Notes: generated by a model not told the origin, from the sequence alone. A stretch of DNA of 64,000 nt from Silvimonas terrae (GCF_014202765.1 NZ_JACHHN010000010.1:62001-126000); one strand, 5' to 3'. Shown: positions 1 to 9,469, counted from the stretch's first letter. Numbers and translations: made by a program.

Positions 1-796
1 GCGCCAGAATGTACAAGAGGTCGCGGAACAAGCGCTCTGCCACACGGGTAGAGCCATCGGCCAGGCGACGCAGTTGCAGGTTCAGGCGCATCAACAGGTG
101 ACGCGGGTCCAGATCGGTTTCTTGCTTGTTGCTGGGCAGCGCATCCACGACTGCGGCGGCGCTCCACCAGAAAGCGCGCGGCAACATGATGCTCTGGGCG
201 CTGGCCAGTTCGGTCAGGCTCTTGGTCATGGCGGCTGCGCCGCCCGCATCACGAGCCCGCAACCAGCGCAGCAGGCCAGACTCAAACCGCGTCCGTTGCT
301 GACGCACCCACGGGGCCATATCGGCTTCGGGGACGCTATGGGTCGGCAGTTCTGCCGGGACACTGAGCTGGGCCAACTGCGGGAAAAAGAGTTCAGCTCC
401 GCTGACGGTCTGACCGCGCAGGGCGGCCATTTTGACCAGCGTATCCCGCAGCACCAGCGGCACATTGGGTGATCCGGCCGCAATGCGTTCCAGGTAAGCG
501 GTGGCGTCTTTGGTGACGGCAATGACGGCTTCCAGCGCGTGATTGCCGGTTTCTTCCCGGGCCACACTGGCGACCAGGTGCTCGGCCTCTTCGCAATAGC
601 GGGCGAGGCCTTGCAGTTCAACCATCTGCAAGGCGCCAACGGCCTGGTGCAGGTGGGTTTGCGCATGCTTGAGCAGGGCAGCATCTGGCGCGTCGCCAAA
701 CTGCTTGAGCGCTTCTGCCGCTCGGCCCAGCGTCTGTTCAAGCTCTCCCTTCACCCAGATCAGGGAGCCTTGATCGAATTCGGTATGCACGCTCAT
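1..796 (-). CDS. pilL: PilL/ChpA-type hybrid chemotaxis histidine kinase, N-terminal part (cut by window edge)
   Basis: Reading the minus strand from an ATG at 796 gives an open frame of 265 codons with no stop before the window edge, so the gene is partial at its 3' end. The protein begins MSVHTEFDQGSLIWVKGELE and is rich in helices, like the N-terminal Hpt-like/FimL-like region of ChpA/PilL, the large CheA-type kinase that phosphorylates PilG and PilH in the Pil-Chp pathway. The kinase core, further Hpt domains and receiver domain would lie outside the window. It follows pilG-pilH-pilI-pilJ in the canonical order, which is the strongest support for the name. The upstream SD is weak. A 15-bp inverted repeat sits between pilJ and this gene. 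Confidence 0.85.
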   Translation of the reverse strand, partial: MSVHTEFDQGSLIWVKGELEQTLGRAAEALKQFGDAPDAALLKHAQTHLHQAVGALQMVELQGLARYCEEAEHLVASVAREETGNHALEAVIAVTKDATAYLERIAAGSPNVPLVLRDTLVKMAALRGQTVSGAELFFPQLAQLSVPAELPTHSVPEADMAPWVRQQRTRFESGLLRWLRARDAGGAAAMTKSLTELASAQSIMLPRAFWWSAAAVVDALPSNKQETDLDPRHLLMRLNLQLRRLADGSTRVAERLFRDLLYILA

Positions 797-972
797 GAAG
801 TTGATCCGGTTCGTTCGGAAGGATGACAACGCAGGCGGTGGCGCAAATGACGCTCAGGCAAAGGCCTGGCGCTGGCACATCCGGATCATGCGGATAGTCA
901 GCCCTCCTCGGTAGGTACGTTCGGGTTTGCCATGCCGCCTGCTGGCGGCCGGAGCCCTGTTGTTAGTGTTTT

Positions 973-1042
973 GAACAAAACCCGGCTTGCTCATGTCCCC
1001 GATGGGGGCATGGCGCGCAATGCGCCCAGCCGGGTTTTGTTC
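973..1042 (-). terminator. Long-armed inverted repeat between pilJ and pilL (terminator/attenuator-like)
   Basis: The arms GAACAAAACCCGGCT (973-987) and AGCCGGGTTTTGTTC (1028-1042) are perfect complements over 15 bp. The 40-base middle holds two smaller foldable pieces (about 993-1013 and 1013-1026). Read on the minus strand, the GC core is followed by TTTT, as in an intrinsic terminator. Termination strength is inferred only. Confidence 0.55.
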
Positions 1043-1060
1043 ATGGCGATCCGTCTACGA

Positions 1061-3232
1061 TCAGTTCAGCTTGAAGCCGGAAACCGAACTCTTCAGGCCT
1101 TCGGCCAGACCGTTCAGCTGACCGACCACCACCGCAGACTGTTTCACACCGGCAGACGTTTGCTCCGTCACCGACAGAATGTCGCGCATGGAGGCGTTCA
1201 CGCGGGCAGCCAGAGTAGCCTGACCTTCCGTTTCCTGCGCAATCGACTGAATCTGTACCGCCAGTTCGCGGGTAACGCGTTCGATTTCAGTCAGCGCGCG
1301 GCCTGCAGCGTCAGACAGCTTGGCCCCTTCCACCACACCCTGGGTGGACACTTCCATAGCGGCTACGGCGTCGTGCGTATCGGTCTGAATGGTCTTCACA
1401 ATCGCGCCGATCTGCTTGGTCGCTTCGGCAGAACGTTCAGCCAGACGCTGCACTTCTTCCGCAACCACCGAGAAGCCGCGGCCGGCATCACCGGCGGCGG
1501 CCGCCTGGATGGCCGCGTTCAGCGCCAGTACGTTGGTCTGTTCGGTAATGTCCGAGATCAGTTCCACGATTTCACCGATCTCCTGCGAGGATTCGCCCAG
1601 GCGTTTAATCCGCTTTGCGGTTTCCTGGATCTGTTCGCGGATTTCGTTCATGCCCTTGATCTGGTTGTTTACCGCGCTGGCGCCCAGTTCAGCAGCAGCC
1701 AGGGAGGACTGCGCCACCTCAGCCGACTGGCTGGCGGTATGCGACACGTCCTGGATCGAGCGCACCATCTGTTCAACGGTGTTGTTGGTGTTCTGAATTT
1801 CACGCGACTGGCGGTCCGCAGCGGCAATCAGCTCACTCGATACGCCCTGCGCTTCGCCGGTGGCCTGACCCACCTGTTCCGTGGCGCGGTTAATCCCGGT
1901 AATCAGGGAGCGCAGCTCTTCAATCGTGTAGTTGATGGAGTCAGCGATCGCGCCGGTCAAGTCTTCCGTCACGGAAGCGCGCACCGTCAAGTCACCATCA
2001 GCAAGGTCGGACATTTCGTTCAGCAAGCGCAAAATCGCTTCCTGGTTCTTTTTGTTCTCGCCTTCGATCTGCAGACGACGGCGTACCGATTCCTGGTTGT
2101 ACACGCGTTGCAGGAAGAACAGAGCCGCCAGACCGGTGCCGATGAACAAGACTTCCAGCACGGTGATCAGGATGGAACCGGACGTGTTTTCATACACACT
2201 GGCCAGTTCGATGGAGTTTTTCAGCAGCGGCTCGGAATCACGCACGATGGTCTGGTTGGCCAGACGGGTGTTCACCATCGGCTGCATGTTGTGCGAGAAC
2301 GAGGTCACCACGGTCTGGAACCGGGCGAAGTAAGTTTTGATTTCCTGCAGCTTGGACACCATGGCCGAGGTATTGGCCGGGCGAATCTGCAGTTCATCAG
2401 AACCATCAATAAAGCCGGAAATGATGTCACCGAAGGTCGACGTATCCTTGCCCAGCAAGAACACGGTTTCCGGGTTGATCAAATCACTGGCCAAAAGGGC
2501 GTTGGCGTTCTTGGCCATACGCTGGGACAACATGGCCAGCTGGTTGGCGTAATCGAGTTCGTGCGGGGTGCCGCCGCCCTCGGTCAACATGGCGGCAAAC
2601 TGTTGGGTCAGTTCCAGCAGACGCGCATCGTTCTCGTTAATACCGGCAACAGACTGGCCCACGGTAATCAGCGGCTGCTTTTGCTTGATGATGGTATCCA
2701 CGGTCGGACGGCTGGCATTGGGGCGGAACGACTGGTTCCACACCGTTTGCACCGCATCCAGCGTGCCCGAAGGGTTACGCACGAACAGACCAAACAGGCT
2801 ATGGCCCGAGAGGGTGTTCAAGTCAGTATCGAAACGGTTGTAGGCGTCTTCCAGAATCTGGAACGCATCCTTGTCGCCCCGGACGGCCAGTGTCGAGGCC
2901 CGCGCAATCCGCTGCGACAACATCTGCATTTCCGTTGCGGTAGAACGACGTTCCGCGTTCACGCCGGAGGCTTCAAAGGCAAAGAAGGCAATCAGCGCAG
3001 CACCAATACCAGCCACCGCCACCGTACCCAGCAGCCACGCCACTTGCTGGCGAGCAGGCAGGTGACCGACCAGGGGTACCGGACGCAGGACGGAGTCTTC
3101 GTCGCCTTCCGGCAGACGCAGTTTCTCCAGAATCCAGGTCGTTTTTACTGAATCGTCTTTCTTGCCAGTGGCGTCGCCGCCCTTGTCCTTGCGGCCAAAC
3201 ATGCCTTTCAGGCCATCTGTTTTCCGTGCCAT
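1061..3232 (-). CDS. pilJ: Methyl-accepting chemoreceptor PilJ of the Pil-Chp system
   Basis: This 723-residue inner-membrane chemoreceptor of the type IV pilus Pil-Chp pathway signals through the CheW-like PilI to the kinase PilL/ChpA. A basic cytoplasmic N-terminus of about 65 residues precedes TM1 (about 66-86). A periplasmic PilJ-type sensor follows, then TM2 (about 347-373), a HAMP-like stretch and the methyl-accepting signalling domain (about 495-715). Its hairpin tip around residues 562-605 reads [20 protein letters not shown], a slight variant of the usual IEAARAGE. The start has an SD (GGGAGAAG) at proper spacing. It lies between pilI and pilL. A long open frame on the opposite strand is a codon-bias shadow. 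Confidence 0.95.
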   Translation of the reverse strand: MARKTDGLKGMFGRKDKGGDATGKKDDSVKTTWILEKLRLPEGDEDSVLRPVPLVGHLPARQQVAWLLGTVAVAGIGAALIAFFAFEASGVNAERRSTATEMQMLSQRIARASTLAVRGDKDAFQILEDAYNRFDTDLNTLSGHSLFGLFVRNPSGTLDAVQTVWNQSFRPNASRPTVDTIIKQKQPLITVGQSVAGINENDARLLELTQQFAAMLTEGGGTPHELDYANQLAMLSQRMAKNANALLASDLINPETVFLLGKDTSTFGDIISGFIDGSDELQIRPANTSAMVSKLQEIKTYFARFQTVVTSFSHNMQPMVNTRLANQTIVRDSEPLLKNSIELASVYENTSGSILITVLEVLFIGTGLAALFFLQRVYNQESVRRRLQIEGENKKNQEAILRLLNEMSDLADGDLTVRASVTEDLTGAIADSINYTIEELRSLITGINRATEQVGQATGEAQGVSSELIAAADRQSREIQNTNNTVEQMVRSIQDVSHTASQSAEVAQSSLAAAELGASAVNNQIKGMNEIREQIQETAKRIKRLGESSQEIGEIVELISDITEQTNVLALNAAIQAAAAGDAGRGFSVVAEEVQRLAERSAEATKQIGAIVKTIQTDTHDAVAAMEVSTQGVVEGAKLSDAAGRALTEIERVTRELAVQIQSIAQETEGQATLAARVNASMRDILSVTEQTSAGVKQSAVVVGQLNGLAEGLKSSVSGFKLN

Positions 3233-3404
3233 TTTGGTGCTTCTCCCGATCCTGCTTTGCCCCTGTACGTCTGCACGCTGGTTGCGCGTCTCACGTCAGT
3301 CGCTTGCGCGAAATCAATACAAAATAAATAAGTGCGAGATAATCCGTTGTTTCTTAAGCATTTGTCCACGTCGCAAACAAGACCGTTGCAGCGCAGATAC
3401 GCTC

Positions 3405-3917
3405 TTAGTTCACACCGGCTTGTAGAAACTGCGGGTCTGCGGCCAGGCGCACGACATCCAGTGTCTGCCAGCGCTGTCCGTTGGCATCCCGAAACGTGGC
3501 CTGTGCCCAGGCGTGGGGCTCTGCTTCTGCATCCGGTTGCATATCCGCAAGGTGCTTGAGACCGAGCATGCGATCGACCAGCACCGCCGAATGCAGAATA
3601 TGGCGGGAATGCAACAGCATCAGGCGCGCAGCGGCGGTTTGCGTCAGATTCTGGCCGCCAAAAAAGGCGGAGATATCCGAAACGCTCACGAGGTTACCCC
3701 GCACGTTGGCCACACCACGAAACCAGTGGTAAGCCAGTGGCACCCCACTGATGGGTGGTACCGGCATCACTTCTGCCACGTCCGCCAGGTTCAGCAACCA
3801 GTTGCTGTCGCCAATGCGCACGCCCAGATGGGCGCCGACGTGTTCCGCCGACGCTGCGGTTTTCAGGCGGGCAACCACACCCTCCTGGTACTCGCGCAAG
3901 CTGATTCGCTTGGCCAT
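3405..3917 (-). CDS. pilI: CheW-like adaptor PilI
   Basis: This 170-residue protein carries a CheW fold (roughly residues 25-165). It is expected to couple the receptor PilJ to the kinase PilL/ChpA in the cytoplasm. The start was set at MAKRISL because a GGGGGG SD ends 7 bases upstream; an upstream in-frame codon would give 7 more residues but no usable SD. It sits between pilH and pilJ on the same strand and is presumably part of the same operon. Confidence 0.9.
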   Translation of the reverse strand: MAKRISLREYQEGVVARLKTAASAEHVGAHLGVRIGDSNWLLNLADVAEVMPVPPISGVPLAYHWFRGVANVRGNLVSVSDISAFFGGQNLTQTAAARLMLLHSRHILHSAVLVDRMLGLKHLADMQPDAEAEPHAWAQATFRDANGQRWQTLDVVRLAADPQFLQAGVN

Positions 3918-3989
3918 TGTCATTCCCCCCGGGATCAATCCACCTGGCCGGCTTGTGTTGTTCTGGCCGGGTGGACTGCTGTCGCCGTA

Positions 3990-4352
3990 TTACAGCGCGG
4001 CGATCTTGTTGAACAGCTCTTGCGGATCGACCGGTTTGACGATGTATTCCACCGCGCCTTGCCGCTTGCCCCACACCATGTCGGTTTCCTGATTCTTGGA
4101 AGTACACATGATGATGGGAATATGTTTCGTTACGTCGTCACGCGAAATAATGCGTGTGGCCTGAAAGCCGTTCATGCCAGGCATCACGACATCCATCAGG
4201 ATCAGGTCGGGCATGATGTCCTTGACCTTGGCCACGGCTTCTTCGCCCGACTCCGCCGTGAGCACCTGATAACCGGCTTTGGTCAGAAGTTCGCCAAGGA
4301 AATGACGCTCGGTGGGAGAGTCATCCACGATCAGCACTTTTTTGATAGACAT
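3990..4352 (-). CDS. pilH: Single-domain response regulator PilH
   Basis: This 120-residue CheY-like receiver begins MSIKKVLIVDDS. The acidic pocket is D10/D11, the phospho-acceptor is D54 (ILMDVVMPG), and the conserved Thr/Ser (IMCTSK) and Lys (IVKPVDP) are present. In Pil-Chp systems PilH modulates pilus retraction and dampens signalling. The start matches an SD (GGAAC) 9 bases upstream; a longer frame adds 12 residues without support. It is the second gene of the cluster. Confidence 0.92.
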   Translation of the reverse strand: MSIKKVLIVDDSPTERHFLGELLTKAGYQVLTAESGEEAVAKVKDIMPDLILMDVVMPGMNGFQATRIISRDDVTKHIPIIMCTSKNQETDMVWGKRQGAVEYIVKPVDPQELFNKIAAL

Positions 4353-4485
4353 GAGACTTGGTTCCGTGTGAGGTGTTACCTGGTACAACCTGCCGGGCCA
4401 TTTCTGGCACCGGTCAACTGCATTGGCCCAACTTTCGTTATTGACTGCGTTATGACTGCTGCTGCCGGCCGGTGGCCGGACACGC

Positions 4486-4878
4486 TTAACCGGCCTGACG
4501 GGCGCGGGCGTGCTGGTCTACCGCAGACAAAAGACTGTCTTTGGTAAATGGTTTGGTCAGATATTCATCAGACCCCACCATGCGGCCGCGCGCGCGATCA
4601 AACAAACCGTCCTTGGACGACAGCATGATCACTGGCGTGGCCTTGAATCTGGGGTTCTTCTTGATCAACGAACATGTCTGATAGCCATCCAGTCGCGGCA
4701 TCATGACATCTACAAAGATCACATCCGGATTGTGGTCGGCCACTTTGGACAGCGCGTCGAACCCGTCTTCCGCCAGAATGACTTCACAACCGGCTTGACC
4801 CAGAAAAATCTCGGCGCTGCGGCGGATGGTATTGCTGTCGTCAATCACCATCACTTTGACCCCGGTAAGACTGGGCAT
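4486..4878 (-). CDS. pilG: Single-domain response regulator PilG
   Basis: This 130-residue CheY-like receiver begins MPSLTGVKVMVIDDSNTIRR. The acidic residues are D13/D14, the phosphorylation site is D57 (VIFVDVMMP) and the switch Lys lies in YLTKPF. PilG is the main output of the Pil-Chp kinase and promotes pilus extension. A strong SD (AGGAGAGG) precedes this ATG; the longer frame starting 9 codons upstream would bury it. It is the first gene of the pilGHIJL cluster, so the promoter should lie in 4879-5200. Confidence 0.92.
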   Translation of the reverse strand: MPSLTGVKVMVIDDSNTIRRSAEIFLGQAGCEVILAEDGFDALSKVADHNPDVIFVDVMMPRLDGYQTCSLIKKNPRFKATPVIMLSSKDGLFDRARGRMVGSDEYLTKPFTKDSLLSAVDQHARARQAG

Positions 4879-5450
4879 GCTGTTCCTCTCCTGTACTGCA
4901 ACCACTTGTTTAGAGCCAGTGACTCAACTCATGCTGGCGGCATCCTCACACCAGCGTGAAAACGTATTGTCAGCAAATCGCTTGCTTTGCAACGGGCCCC
5001 TGTAAAACACGCTGCAAAGCGGCTAACCCTGTAACAGAACATGCCTTGGGCATGATGTGTCGTGGATCATACCGGCGCATTCTCGAATTAGACAAGGCTA
5101 ATGCCGCACCCTGTTGCGAGCGTAGCAGCCCCCTGCCAAATCACCCCGGCAGACCGGAAAACCCCGTGATTTTCAAGATGTTCCGCGTTTTGTGGCGGTT
5201 GGGGTGACGCACGGTGCAAACGCCGCGACGTCTGGCGGAAAACGGGTGCGACAGGCTTGAATTATGAGAGCGGGTTTTCTTATATATCCGTATCAAAGCA
5301 ATTGATTTGCATCAGTCAATTGCCGGATTCCACCACAGCAAAATCCGCTTGCCGGTCGCCCCGTCTTTTCCCTGTGTTTGCCTGGCACGTTGTTCTTCGC
5401 GCCTGGCGCCAGGGTCTTGTGTTTTCCCACGTCAACTGCAAGGAGCAATC
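4879..5450. other. Divergent intergenic region between pilG and the DUF937 gene
   Basis: No convincing coding frame is present in these 572 bases. The region must carry the pilG promoter on the minus strand and the DUF937 promoter on the plus strand. A possible sigma70 promoter for the latter is noted separately. No tRNA or clear operator palindrome was seen. Confidence 0.5.
5257..5286 (+). promoter_or_regulatory. Possible sigma70 promoter for the DUF937 gene
   Basis: TTGAAT (5257-5262) and TATATA (5281-5286) are separated by 18 bases in an AT-rich patch of an otherwise GC-rich region. They lie 165 bases upstream of the start codon. Sequence match only. Confidence 0.35.
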
Positions 5451-5846
5451 ATGTCAATTCTTGATCAATTGGGCAGCATGCTGTCTGGTACGGATGCCAA
5501 TAATCCGTCGGCCAGCGTGCTCAGCACCTTGCTGGAGCAATCTGGTGGCGTGTCGGGACTGATCGATAAATTCCACCAGGGCGGGCTGGGCGAGGTGGCC
5601 CAGTCCTGGATCGGCAACGGCCAGAACCTGCCGATCTCTGCCGATCAGGTGCAACAGGTGTTGGGTAGCGATACGGTGGCGGCAGTGGCGCAAAAGCTGG
5701 GTGTCGACCCGCAACAGGCCGCCAGCCATATTTCGGAGTTGCTGCCCAAGGCCGTTGATGGCATTACTCCGAACGGCGAATTGCCCTCTACCGACAGCTT
5801 GCTGGCCTCCGGCATGGAAATGCTCAAGGGCAAGTTGTTCGGTTGA
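5451..5846 (+). CDS. DUF937/YidB-family protein
   Basis: This 131-residue protein begins MSILDQLGSMLSG. It matches the YidB/DUF937 family by its opening, its Gly-rich middle (LLEQSGGVSGLIDKFHQGGL) and its SHISELLPKAVDGITPNGELP region. The family's function is not settled. There is no signal peptide or clear membrane segment. The start follows a good SD (AAGGAG, 5-base spacing); a longer in-frame extension upstream lacks one. It stands alone: pilG is divergent and repeats follow directly. Confidence 0.85.
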   Translation: MSILDQLGSMLSGTDANNPSASVLSTLLEQSGGVSGLIDKFHQGGLGEVAQSWIGNGQNLPISADQVQQVLGSDTVAAVAQKLGVDPQQAASHISELLPKAVDGITPNGELPSTDSLLASGMEMLKGKLFG

Positions 5847-5860
5847 AGTACCGCAGCACC

Positions 5861-6033
5861 GTAGCCCGGATGAAGCGCGCCCCTTGGTGGGTGTCCCCAC
5901 AAAGTCACTGAATGCAACAGTTGGCGGTTGCAGCGGGGCAGCGAGAATCCGGGGTGACCATGTGTCGCTGAGCCAGGTTCTTTTTTGGCATCGCCACCCC
6001 GGATTCCCGGCCGCTGGCCTTCATCCGGGCTAC
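5861..6033. repeat. Palindromic repeat element, copy 1
   Basis: Terminal inverted repeats GTAGCCCGGATGAAG (5861-5875) and CTTCATCCGGGCTAC (6019-6033) flank about 140 bases. A second copy with the same ends and the same internal CCCCGGATTCCCGGCC stretch lies at 20040-20179. No coding frame is supported inside. This looks like a REP/BIME-type or MITE-like intergenic element. Confidence 0.75.
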
Positions 6034-6048
6034 GGGGTGGGTCAATGC

Positions 6049-6127
6049 CGTAGGGTGGATTCGGAGCATAGCGACAATCCACCATGGCGCAGGTGGATTG
6101 TCGCTTGCGCTCCGAATCCACCCTACG
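6049..6127. repeat. Near-perfect 79-bp palindrome (REP-like)
   Basis: Arms CGTAGGGTGGATTCGGAGC (6049-6067) and its exact complement (6109-6127) enclose a second complementary pair built on GCGACAATCCACC. The motif GTAGGGTGGATTCGGAGC is a recurrent intergenic repeat in proteobacterial genomes. It lies 16 bases past the end of the FAD oxidoreductase gene and could also stop transcription or protect mRNA 3' ends. Confidence 0.75.
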
Positions 6128-6143
6128 AGGACCACCACGGTCT

Positions 6144-7475
6144 TTATTCTTTGCCAGTCAGCCGGGCCGCCAATGCGCGGCCCGTTTTTCTGCCTTCGCG
6201 AATCGCGTAGTTAGTGCCCCGGTCTTCCGGATAAATCTGCGCCATGGAGGCCAGCGTCAGACCAGCCACCGGGCCTTGTTCCGCCGGGATCAGCCGGCTG
6301 TAGTGTTTCTCTACCACCGGCTGGGACCAGCGTGCTTTCCAGACGTGATGGCGGATGATCCAGTCCCGGCTAAAGGCGGGGAACATTTTTTGCAGATACG
6401 GGATGGAGAAATCCAGCACCTCGTCCGCGCTCATGGTGTAAAGCGCGTCGGTGTGCGGCAGGTATTTGGACAAATACACAATATGCCGGCCGCCGTAGGT
6501 TTCGGCCTTCTCGAAATTGGTGTGTTCGATCACCCCTACAAACGGGAATGTCGGGTCGTTCACGTTTAGCCAGTAGGTCTCTGACAAGCTGCGATCCAGT
6601 TCCAGCACCAGGCACACATTGGCCAGGTAATGAATCCGGTTCAATTGCGCCAGATAATCGGGCGCCGCCCAGTGGCTGATCATGCCTGCAATCAGCGGCA
6701 GCGCGGGCGTGGCAATGATTTCATCGGCCAGCAGCGTGCCTTGCGGGGTTTCGATGTGGAACTTGCCGTCGATTTTCTCAAAACGCTGTACCGGCGTGCT
6801 GGTCAACACCTTGCCACCCAGCCCTTCCACTTGCCGTGCCAGGGCCTCGGCCAGCGCCACAAAGCCGCCCTTGAAATACGCCAGCCGTTCTTCGCCGCCC
6901 TTGCCCCGGCTGCCGCCGCGCAGCTTTAGTTTGTTCCAGAACCACACGGCGGAAATCTGTTCCGCCACCGGGCCGAACTTGCCCTTGAGCAGCGGTTCCC
7001 ACACCACCTTGTAAACTTGCTCGCCACCCAGTTCGCGCAGCCATTGGGCGGCGGTTTTGTCTTCCAGTTCCATCCAGTGTTCCACCTTGCGGGCGCGCAG
7101 TGCCAGCAGCCCCAGGCGGATGCGGTTGAAAAAGGTCAGCGGCGTGAAGCGGAGCAGATCAGCCGGGGTGGAGAGCTTGAAGAAATGATTGGCGTACCAC
7201 ACGCCCGTGTTGGTCGGGTTGATCGCCACATGGTCATTGAGGTGGAGTTCATCAATCAGCGTCATCACTTCACGGTCGTTGGTAAACCAGTGGTGATAAA
7301 AGCGGTCAAGCTTTTCGCCTTCGACGTCAAACGCGCTGGCGAGCCCCCCGATATGGTCATCTGCTTCCAGCACGGTGACGTCCATGCCAGCGCGGGCTAG
7401 TTCATACGCGGCAGACAAACCGGTGAAACCGCCGCCGATGATGGCGACACGGGTGCTGGCAGGAAAAGCGGTCAT
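6144..7475 (-). CDS. NAD(P)/FAD-dependent oxidoreductase (amine-oxidase/UDP-galactopyranose-mutase-like fold)
   Basis: This 443-residue protein has an N-terminal FAD-binding Rossmann motif (VAIIGGGFTGLSAAYELA, then an acidic residue in TVLEADDHIGG). Its C-terminal RGTNYAIREGRKTGRALA region is typical of FAD enzymes of the amine oxidase/protoporphyrinogen oxidase group. The substrate cannot be read from sequence. It is the last gene of a five-gene operon; its ATG overlaps the preceding stop codon (ATGA), so it is probably translationally coupled. Given the neighbours it may modify a lipid-linked sugar or polyprenol, which is inference. A long palindrome follows its stop codon. Confidence 0.85.
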   Translation of the reverse strand: MTAFPASTRVAIIGGGFTGLSAAYELARAGMDVTVLEADDHIGGLASAFDVEGEKLDRFYHHWFTNDREVMTLIDELHLNDHVAINPTNTGVWYANHFFKLSTPADLLRFTPLTFFNRIRLGLLALRARKVEHWMELEDKTAAQWLRELGGEQVYKVVWEPLLKGKFGPVAEQISAVWFWNKLKLRGGSRGKGGEERLAYFKGGFVALAEALARQVEGLGGKVLTSTPVQRFEKIDGKFHIETPQGTLLADEIIATPALPLIAGMISHWAAPDYLAQLNRIHYLANVCLVLELDRSLSETYWLNVNDPTFPFVGVIEHTNFEKAETYGGRHIVYLSKYLPHTDALYTMSADEVLDFSIPYLQKMFPAFSRDWIIRHHVWKARWSQPVVEKHYSRLIPAEQGPVAGLTLASMAQIYPEDRGTNYAIREGRKTGRALAARLTGKE

Positions 7476-8464
7476 GAAGTCTGGTTCCGGGGCTGACGGG
7501 AAAGCGGGTTGAGGATGAGGTACAGGCCGCCAAGCACGGTTGGCGGCAACCACAGCAGCAAATGCACCACCACGGCAAACGCGGCGGCCGCCGTGGTGCT
7601 GTTGCCCAGCGCGGTCATGGCGTGCACGGTAAAATAATCAAAGGTGCCGACATAGCCCGGCGTGGACGGAATCAGCGTGGCCAGCGTACCCACCGGCAAG
7701 GCCAGCCAGCCAGCCGCCGGCGCGGTCAGGTCAGGCAGGGATTGCGCGGCCAGCCAGAACACAAAGCCTTCTGCCAGCCAGGCCGCCAGAGACCAGCCCA
7801 CCAGACGCAACATGGTGGTGCCTTGCGCCAGGTGCGCTAGCGTGGTCAGGCCTTTGTCCACTTCGGTCCGCAGTTTCTCGCCAATAGCGGGGGCAAAGCG
7901 GGCGATGAGGGCGGTAGCTGCGCGGGCCAGTGGCGCAAAAGCTTGCGGGAACAACAACACCGCCAGGATCACCAGCGCCAGCGCAAACAAAAAACCGGCA
8001 CCCACGCCTGAGAAGCTGGCGACATCCAGCTGGAACACCACCAGCGCTGCACCCAGCAACACCAGCACCATCAAGAGGTCCAGCAAGCGCTCCACAAACA
8101 AGGTCGCCAGCACCGTGCCAGACGTTGCACCCAGCCTCGGGTTGAAGGCAAAGGCGCGCAACATATCTCCCGCGCGAAACGGCAGCACGTTGTTGGTGGC
8201 AAAACTGGCCAGCAGCGGGCCGGCACACGTCAACCAGGTGATGCCGGGCACATCTTTGGCCAGCATGGCGCGCCAGCGGGCAATGCGGCAGCTATAGCCG
8301 ATGCAGAACGCCCCCAGCGCGGCCAGCACCCAGCCCGGCCGCGTGGCAGCCAGCGCAGCCACAAGGCCATGCCAGTCGATCTGCCGCAAGATCAGCCAGG
8401 TGAACAGCACGGCCAGGGCGGCGCCAATCACAAGGCGCATTACGGATCTGGATTGTTGAGCCAT
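7472..8464 (-). CDS. Lysylphosphatidylglycerol synthase TM-region family (UPF0104/flippase-like) membrane protein
   Basis: This 330-residue polytopic protein has about eight hydrophobic segments. Family-typical blocks are RIARWRAML, the NNVLPFRAGDMLRAF stretch and IPSTPGYVGTFDYF. These place it with the transmembrane part of MprF/AglD-like proteins, often found beside glycosyltransferases and thought to move or handle lipid-linked substrates. It lacks the soluble synthase domain. The start (MAQQSRSVMRL) lies 4 bases after the stop of the GT2 gene, and its end overlaps the FAD oxidoreductase start. Confidence 0.85.
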   Translation of the reverse strand: MAQQSRSVMRLVIGAALAVLFTWLILRQIDWHGLVAALAATRPGWVLAALGAFCIGYSCRIARWRAMLAKDVPGITWLTCAGPLLASFATNNVLPFRAGDMLRAFAFNPRLGATSGTVLATLFVERLLDLLMVLVLLGAALVVFQLDVASFSGVGAGFLFALALVILAVLLFPQAFAPLARAATALIARFAPAIGEKLRTEVDKGLTTLAHLAQGTTMLRLVGWSLAAWLAEGFVFWLAAQSLPDLTAPAAGWLALPVGTLATLIPSTPGYVGTFDYFTVHAMTALGNSTTAAAAFAVVVHLLLWLPPTVLGGLYLILNPLSRQPRNQTS

Positions 8465-8468
8465 AGCC

Positions 8469-9455
8469 TTACTTGCGGTCCACGACCGGGCTGCGGCTGA
8501 TTGCCGGGCCGCTGGTACCGGCATAACCAATGTATTCATCCACCACATACAGCGGACGGCGTTTGACCTCGCTGTACACCCGGCCCATGTATTCGCCCAG
8601 GATGCCGACGCACACCAGTTGCACGCCGCCAAGGAATAGCACGGCGATCATCAACGCGGTCCAGCCTTCTACCCAGATATTGGTAAACAGCCGCAGACCG
8701 ATGGCATAGAGGATGCCAAGCAGGGCAAGTGCCGCCGCCGTCATGCCAATGCCGATGGACAACTGCAAGGGCTTGCTGGAGAACGACAAAATGCCGTCTG
8801 TGGCAAAGCGGATCATCTTCTTGAGCGGGTATTTGCTCTCGCCGGCAAAACGCTCGGCGCGAGCATAGGGCAGGGAGGTCTGCTTGAAGCCGGCCCAACT
8901 GACCATGCCCCGAACAAAACGGTCGCGCTCTGGCATGGCGCGCAGTACATCCACCACCTTGCGGCTCATCAGGCGGAAATCACCGGTATCCAGCGGAATG
9001 GGCACGTCGGAGAGCTTGTTCAGCAGCCGGTAGAAGGTGCGCGCGGTGGAGAGCTTGAAGGCCGATTCGCCAGGGCGATCGGTCCGCGTCCCGTAGACCA
9101 CGTCATAACCTTCGCGCCAGCGGGCTACCATCTCGTGAATGACTTCAGGCGGGTCTTGCAGATCGGCGTCGATCAGCACTACCGCATCGCCCTGCGCGGC
9201 ATCCAGCCCGGCAGAGACGGCAATCTGGTGGCCGAAATTGCGGGCAAAGGCAATCAGGCGCACATGCGGATCAGCGGCGGCGATCTCTTTGAGCAGCGTG
9301 CGCGTGTGGTCACGGCTGCCGTCATCAATGAACACCAGTTCGTAGTCCAGGTCTGTCAGGCCGGCGCAGAAAGCGTTCAGACGACGCGTGGTTTCGCCAA
9401 TGACTTCTTCCTCGTTGTAACACGGCACCACAATGGACAGCAGCGATTTACTCAT
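8469..9455 (-). CDS. GT2-family glycosyltransferase (dolichyl/undecaprenyl-phosphate sugar synthase type)
   Basis: This 328-residue protein carries a GT-A domain: SIVVPCYNEEEVI, then VFIDDGSRDHT, then the metal-binding LIDADLQDPPE and the DTGDFRLMSR block. Two C-terminal membrane helices follow (about residues 230-255 and 262-290). This is the layout of GtrB/ArnC/DPM1-like enzymes, which transfer a sugar from a nucleotide donor to a polyprenyl phosphate on the cytoplasmic face. The start has an SD (GAGGGAG). It directly follows the second DUF2298 gene, so it plausibly makes the lipid-linked donor used by those proteins (inference). Confidence 0.9.
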   Translation of the reverse strand: MSKSLLSIVVPCYNEEEVIGETTRRLNAFCAGLTDLDYELVFIDDGSRDHTRTLLKEIAAADPHVRLIAFARNFGHQIAVSAGLDAAQGDAVVLIDADLQDPPEVIHEMVARWREGYDVVYGTRTDRPGESAFKLSTARTFYRLLNKLSDVPIPLDTGDFRLMSRKVVDVLRAMPERDRFVRGMVSWAGFKQTSLPYARAERFAGESKYPLKKMIRFATDGILSFSSKPLQLSIGIGMTAAALALLGILYAIGLRLFTNIWVEGWTALMIAVLFLGGVQLVCVGILGEYMGRVYSEVKRRPLYVVDEYIGYAGTSGPAISRSPVVDRK

Positions 9456-9469
9456 GCTGACTCCCTCGC

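Noticed and set aside
932-3151. Plus-strand 739-codon open frame
   Set aside because: It lies wholly opposite pilJ; high GC and pilJ codon bias leave the antisense frame open. The product has no recognisable domain and no SD, whereas PilJ has a complete receptor architecture.
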